DNA from: Rhodobacter flavimaris
Lineage (GTDB): Bacteria > Pseudomonadota > Alphaproteobacteria > Rhodobacterales > Rhodobacteraceae
DNA: 64,000 nucleotides
Direction: 5' to 3'
NCBI RefSeq assembly: GCF_021378075.1
Contig: NZ_JAJUOS010000002.1
Coordinates: forward strand, 248,001-312,000
Position 1 is the first letter of the stretch. Each line of letters opens with the position of its first letter. Both the position numbers and the translations under genes were made by a program. The notes beneath the pieces were generated by a model. It saw only the letters and a list, made by a program, of their open reading frames with translations, did not search any database and had not been told where the DNA came from. Of this stretch, positions 59,908-64,000 are shown in pieces.

Positions 59908-62193
59908 TTAGCCCTCGATGCGGGTCAGGTCGGCCACGCTCAGGCAGATCTGGCGGATGCGCGAGAGCAGATTGAGCCGGTTACGGCGCACGATCTCGTT
60001 GTCCGAGTTGATCTGAACGGCCTCGAAGAAGGCGTCGATCGGGGCGCGCAGGGCGGCCATGCCCCCCATGGCGGCACCGAATTCCTCGGCCTGCATCGCG
60101 GGGCCGATGGCGGCCTCGGCGGCGTCGAGCGCGGCGAACAGCGCGCGTTCCTCATCGCTTTCGGCGAATTTGGCATCGGCGCCAAAGCTGTATTCGACCC
60201 CGTCCTTGGCCTCGGCCTGGGACAGGATGTTGTTGGCGCGCTTGAAGCCCTGGATCAGGTTGCCGCCATCCTCGGTCTTGAGGAAGGCCGAAAGCGCCTC
60301 GGCCCGCTTGACAACCAGCGTCAGGTCATCAGAGCCGGGCATCGCCAGCACCGCGTCGATCACGTCGTGGCGAATGCCCTCGTCGCGCAGGTGGACCTTG
60401 AGGCGGTCGTGGAAGAAGGAGATGAGGTCATCTTCGTCATACGCTGCCGAAGGATTCCAGTTCTTCGCTCCAAGAACCAATTCTGCGATTTCATCTTTGC
60501 CCTCTGCTTTCAATCGCTCACCAGCGAATTCAATCAGCAAAAACTTCTTAAAGTTACGAAGCATTTTCGCTGGCACATTGGGGTCTTCTGCGCCAAATCG
60601 GCTCCATGTTTCGAGCCAATCAGCGCTTGTACCCGATGCCCGGGCTGAAAAAGCTTCGTCCAGAAGACGAAGAATAGATTGCTCCAAAACAGCGAGAAGA
60701 TTCACCCGCACGCCATTCGCCAGCACCAGCCGGATCACCCCAAGCGCCGCGCGACGCAGGGCAAAGGGGTCTTTCGAGCCCGTAGGCTTCTCGTCGATGG
60801 CCCAGAACCCGGTCAACGTGTCGATCTTGTCGGCCAGCGCCACGGCCACCGTCACCGGCTCGCTCGGCACCTCGTCCGAGGGACCAAGCGGTGAGTAGTG
60901 GCCCTTGCAGGCTGCCGCAACTGCCTCGGGCAGGCCCGCCGCGCGGGCGTAATAGCTGCCCATCAGCCCCTGAAGTTCTGGAAATTCCCCCACCATGGCC
61001 GAGCGCAGGTCGGCCTTCACCACCCGCGCGGCCTCGGCGGCCAGATCGGGCGAGGCGCCGACCAGCGGCGCGATCTCGCGCGCCAGCGCCTCAATGCGCT
61101 CGATCCGCGCGGCCTGGCTGCCCAGCTTGTTGTGGAAAGTCACGTTGGCCAGGCCCGCGCCCATGCCCTCCAGCCCCTCGGTCTTGACGATGCGCAGATC
61201 GTGCTCCCAGAAGAACTTGGCATCCGACAGACGGGCCGAGAGCACCTTGAGGTTACCCTTGAGGATCGTCGCGCCATGGTCGGCGGTTTCGCGGTTGGCG
61301 ACTGTGACGAAGCCCTCGATCCGGCCGGTTTTCGGGTTCTTCACCGAGAAGAATTTCTGGTGCTCTTTCATCGAGGTTTGCAGCACCTCGGGCGGCAGCG
61401 CGAGGAACTGATCGGCAATGTCGCCCATCAGCGCGACGGGCCATTCGACAAGGCCCGCAACCTCGGCCAGCAGGCCCGCATCCTCGACCAGCTCAAGCCC
61501 GCGCGCGAAGGCCAGCGTCTTGGCCTCGTGCCAGATCATCTCTTCGCGCTCGGCGCTGTCGAGGATGACCTTGGCGGCCTTCAGCTTGGCGGCGTAATCG
61601 TCAAAGCTCGACACCGCGAAACGGCCCGGCGCCATGAAGCGGTGGCCTTCGGTGGTGTTGCCCGAAACGATACCGTCCACGTCGAGCGGCACAACCTCGG
61701 CCCCGGCCTCGCTGGACAGGATGCACAGGATCGAGTGCAGCGGGCGCACCCAGCGCAGGCTGCCCGCGCCCCAACGCATCGACTTCGGCCAGGGGAAGTT
61801 GCGGATCGTCTTTTCCAGCACCTCGGCCACGATCTCGGGCGCGGCGCGGCCGGGCTTTTCGACCACGGCGAAATAGACCTGGCCCTTCTTGTCGTCGCGC
61901 ACCTCAAGCTGCTCAAGCGTCAAGCCAGTCGAGCGCAGGAAGCCCTCGATGGCCTTCTCCGGCGCGCTGGTCGCGGGGCCCTTGCGTTCCTCGCGCAGGG
62001 TGGGGCTTTCGAGGCTGAGGCCTTCGATAGCCAGGCACAGCCGGCGCGGGGTCGAGAGCGCCTCGGCATGGGCGTAATGCAGCCCGGCCTCGACCAGCCC
62101 GTCGGTGACCAGTTTCTTCAGGTCCTCGCGGGCCTTCTTCTGCATCCGGGCGGGGATTTCCTCGGAGAAGAGTTCAATCAGAAGATCAGCCAT
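59908..62193 (-). CDS. glyS: Glycine--tRNA ligase beta subunit
   Basis: A 761-residue beta subunit that works with GlyQ as an alpha2beta2 enzyme. Seen: LLIELFSEEIPARMQ at the start, DKIDTLTGFW and GSKDPFALRRAALGVIRL with the HD-domain region, and a tRNA-binding C-terminus. The segment around 60440-60715 (residues about 493-584) is markedly poorer in G+C than the rest; the reading frame is intact. Confidence 0.95.
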   Translation of the reverse strand: MADLLIELFSEEIPARMQKKAREDLKKLVTDGLVEAGLHYAHAEALSTPRRLCLAIEGLSLESPTLREERKGPATSAPEKAIEGFLRSTGLTLEQLEVRDDKKGQVYFAVVEKPGRAAPEIVAEVLEKTIRNFPWPKSMRWGAGSLRWVRPLHSILCILSSEAGAEVVPLDVDGIVSGNTTEGHRFMAPGRFAVSSFDDYAAKLKAAKVILDSAEREEMIWHEAKTLAFARGLELVEDAGLLAEVAGLVEWPVALMGDIADQFLALPPEVLQTSMKEHQKFFSVKNPKTGRIEGFVTVANRETADHGATILKGNLKVLSARLSDAKFFWEHDLRIVKTEGLEGMGAGLANVTFHNKLGSQAARIERIEALAREIAPLVGASPDLAAEAARVVKADLRSAMVGEFPELQGLMGSYYARAAGLPEAVAAACKGHYSPLGPSDEVPSEPVTVAVALADKIDTLTGFWAIDEKPTGSKDPFALRRAALGVIRLVLANGVRVNLLAVLEQSILRLLDEAFSARASGTSADWLETWSRFGAEDPNVPAKMLRNFKKFLLIEFAGERLKAEGKDEIAELVLGAKNWNPSAAYDEDDLISFFHDRLKVHLRDEGIRHDVIDAVLAMPGSDDLTLVVKRAEALSAFLKTEDGGNLIQGFKRANNILSQAEAKDGVEYSFGADAKFAESDEERALFAALDAAEAAIGPAMQAEEFGAAMGGMAALRAPIDAFFEAVQINSDNEIVRRNRLNLLSRIRQICLSVADLTRIEG

Positions 62194-62194
62194 G

Positions 62195-62671
62195 TCACTT
62201 CTCCGCTTCGTCGTTCAGCTGATGCCAGGCATAGGCGCGGCCATCGGGATAGATTGCAACGACCCGGTCAACGCCGGGCTTGATGTCATGTTCAGAGAGG
62301 AAGGCGACCGCGGCCCCGGCCTCAAGATCGGCACCGATACGCGCGGCATCGAAACAGCCGAACCAGCCCGGTGCGTTGAGAGGGGTGGCCGCCTCATAGA
62401 CCTCGAATGTCTCGGTCAGCAGCGCCAGCGACAGCGGCGTGCGGAAGCAGCTGCGGAACCGCAGGGGCGAGCTGTCGGCGTCGATGCCCTCAAAGCCCTC
62501 GGCCAGGATCGGCTCGGGCTGGCCGGTCACGACCGAGGTCAGCCGGATCTCGGCTGCGGGCGCGGTGGCCTCCAGCTTGTCGTAAAAGCCGTAAACCTGG
62601 AGATACCAGACCGCGGCCCCCGTGATCAGCGCACTCAGCACGATCGCACCCCCGACCAGCTTGCCATTCAC
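62195..62671 (-). CDS. DUF6446 family membrane-anchored protein
   Basis: A 158-residue protein: one N-terminal membrane helix ([19 protein letters not shown]), then a soluble domain with two Cys ([19 protein letters not shown]). GTG start overlapping the glyQ TGA by 2 bases. Its place between glyQ and glyS is conserved in Rhodobacterales. Function unknown. Confidence 0.8.
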   Translation of the reverse strand: MNGKLVGGAIVLSALITGAAVWYLQVYGFYDKLEATAPAAEIRLTSVVTGQPEPILAEGFEGIDADSSPLRFRSCFRTPLSLALLTETFEVYEAATPLNAPGWFGCFDAARIGADLEAGAAVAFLSEHDIKPGVDRVVAIYPDGRAYAWHQLNDEAEK

Positions 62672-63606
62672 GCCGTCACCTCGGCGGTCCAGCCGCCAGC
62701 CTCGGTCTGCACGAAGGCATCGGCGCATTTCTTGGCTAGCGCGCGGACGCGGCCGATATAGGCCTGCCGCTCGGTGACAGAGATCACGCCCCGCGCATCG
62801 AGCAGGTTGAAGAGGTGGGAGGCCTTGATGCACTGGTCATAGGCCGGATGCGCCATAACGATGCGCTTGCCCGAGTTCGGGTCGGCGGGCTCGAAGGCCA
62901 GCAGGCGCTCGCATTCGGCCTCGGCATCCTCGAAGTGGCGCAGCAGCATGTCGGTTGTGGCGCCGTCGAAATTGTGGCGGCTGTATTCTTCCTCGGTCTG
63001 GCGGAAGATGTCGCCATAGCTCAGCGGGATCGGCGCGTCAGGCGCGTTGAAAGGCATGTCCATGACGTGGTCGATACCCAGAACATACATCGCAAGGCGC
63101 TCAAGCCCGTAGGTCAGCTCGCCCGAGACGGGCTTGCAGTCATGGCCGCCGACCTGCTGGAAATAGGTAAACTGCGACACTTCCATGCCGTCGCACCAGA
63201 CCTCCCAGCCCAGACCCCAGGCGCCAAGGGTCGGGGATTCCCAGTCATCCTCGACGAAGCGGATATCGTGCAGATCAAGGTCGATGCCGATGGCCTCAAG
63301 CGAGCCCAGATACAGCTCTTGCAGGTTCGGCGGGCTCGGTTTGATCAGCACCTGGTATTGATAGTAGTGCTGCAAGCGGTTCGGGTTCTCGCCATAGCGG
63401 CCGTCGGTCGGGCGGCGCGAGGGCTGCACATATGCCGCAGCCCAGGGGCGCGAGCCAAGCGCGCGCAGCGTGGTGGCCGGGTGGAACGTGCCCGCGCCCA
63501 CTTCCATGTCGTAGGGCTGCAAGACCGCACAGCCTTTCGAGGCCCAATAGTTCATAAGGCGCAGGATGATTTCCTGGAACGAACGGGGGGCTGCGGGTTT
63601 CGTCAT
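62668..63606 (-). CDS. glyQ: Glycine--tRNA ligase alpha subunit
   Basis: A 312-residue class II synthetase subunit: [22 protein letters not shown], the [15 protein letters not shown] motif, [21 protein letters not shown] and [21 protein letters not shown]. Full length. Operon glyQ-DUF6446-glyS. Confidence 0.97.
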   Translation of the reverse strand: MTKPAAPRSFQEIILRLMNYWASKGCAVLQPYDMEVGAGTFHPATTLRALGSRPWAAAYVQPSRRPTDGRYGENPNRLQHYYQYQVLIKPSPPNLQELYLGSLEAIGIDLDLHDIRFVEDDWESPTLGAWGLGWEVWCDGMEVSQFTYFQQVGGHDCKPVSGELTYGLERLAMYVLGIDHVMDMPFNAPDAPIPLSYGDIFRQTEEEYSRHNFDGATTDMLLRHFEDAEAECERLLAFEPADPNSGKRIVMAHPAYDQCIKASHLFNLLDARGVISVTERQAYIGRVRALAKKCADAFVQTEAGGWTAEVTA

Positions 63607-63782
63607 GGCTCACCTTTTGCTGAAAGCGCCCTCTCTCTAGGCAAGGGGCGCGCGGGGGTCAACGGGGGCAAGGGGGCGCGTGGCCACACTGCGGGCAAAA
63701 AGCTGCGCTTTGGGGGTGACGCGGGCGCAAGAGTTGCTAACTTGCCCGCATAAAGGCGAAGGCCAGAAAGAGGTTTTGAGGC

Positions 63783-64000
63783 ATGAGATTGGTGCGCAGG
63801 GCGGTTTCGGTTGTGGTAGCGGCAGGTCTGACCGGGATGGTCTGGACCGGAACCGGCTGGGCGGAACCCGCCTGGGTCCAGATCGAGGCCCGCCCCACGC
63901 TCGATCAGGCGCAAGAGCGCGCCCGCGACTGGTCCTCGACCCTGCCTGCGGTCTCGGGCTTTGCCATGTCCACCGGCTGGTTTGCCATCGCGCTTGGTCC
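63783..64000 (+). CDS. Secreted protein, right end off the window
   Basis: The open frame starts at ATG 63783 with GAGG upstream and runs off the edge (72 codons seen). It has a signal peptide (MRLVRRAVSVVVAAGLTG, cleavage near GWAEP) followed by a SPOR-like repeat (WVQIEARPTLDQAQERARDW, GWFAIALG). In related genomes a secreted serine protease with a SPOR or peptidoglycan-binding part lies here, but the visible piece cannot prove it. Confidence 0.6.
   Translation, partial: MRLVRRAVSVVVAAGLTGMVWTGTGWAEPAWVQIEARPTLDQAQERARDWSSTLPAVSGFAMSTGWFAIALG

Overview
The window comes from a high-GC alphaproteobacterium, almost certainly a member of the Rhodobacterales (Rhodobacter/Paracoccus/Thioclava-like). 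The evidence is a cytochrome c550-type gene directly upstream of an aa3-oxidase ctaD, a urease operon fused head-to-tail to a urtABCDE urea transporter, a DUF6446 gene between glyQ and glyS, and typical Rhodobacterales codon use. No genus can be named from sequence alone.

Two parts meet at a tRNA-Leu(GAG) gene on the minus strand (26627-26713). Everything left of its 3' end (1-26626) is accessory DNA: defence-type genes, a replication module, orphan proteins, variable base composition and no housekeeping genes except a metK that is probably a second copy. The layout fits a genomic island inserted at the 3' end of the tRNA, with the far end and any integrase beyond the left edge. Everything to the right (26714-64000) is conserved chromosome.

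Island, left to right: the minus-strand start of a class 1 DISARM anti-phage system (drmD and most of drmMI; drmA/B/C would be off the left edge); an orphan gene; a plus-strand replication module (AlpA-like regulator, prim-pol primase, SF3 primase-helicase) followed by hairpins and iteron-like repeats that could be an origin; a phage-like KRAGAGRP protein; and a roughly 11 kb plus-strand run (11830-22689). That run holds a MerR regulator, a VIT-VWA protein, two orphans, a metallophosphoesterase, a small protein, a Mre11/YhaO-like nuclease with a Rad50/YhaN-like ATPase, and another orphan. It is the best candidate here for an undescribed multi-gene system. A minus-strand block follows: an exported acidic protein, an orphan coupled to metK with a possible SAM-responsive leader, a DUF3293 protein and a short orphan.

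Core, left to right: lipB; cytochrome c550 and ctaD; small membrane and exported proteins; yqeY; carA; a large membrane glycosyltransferase with an MshEN-like N-terminus; a GntR regulator; a HAD nucleotidase; a UbiH-family hydroxylase; the minus-strand nitrogen block ureD-A-orf-B-C-E-F-G then urtA-B-C-D-E (urea uptake and hydrolysis); two tandem Lrp/AsnC regulators divergent from ilvC; glmM-folP-folB (cell-wall amino sugar and folate); a SleB-like cell wall hydrolase; a divergent PPDK-like PEP-utilising protein; and glyQ-DUF6446-glyS. A secreted-protein gene runs off the right edge.
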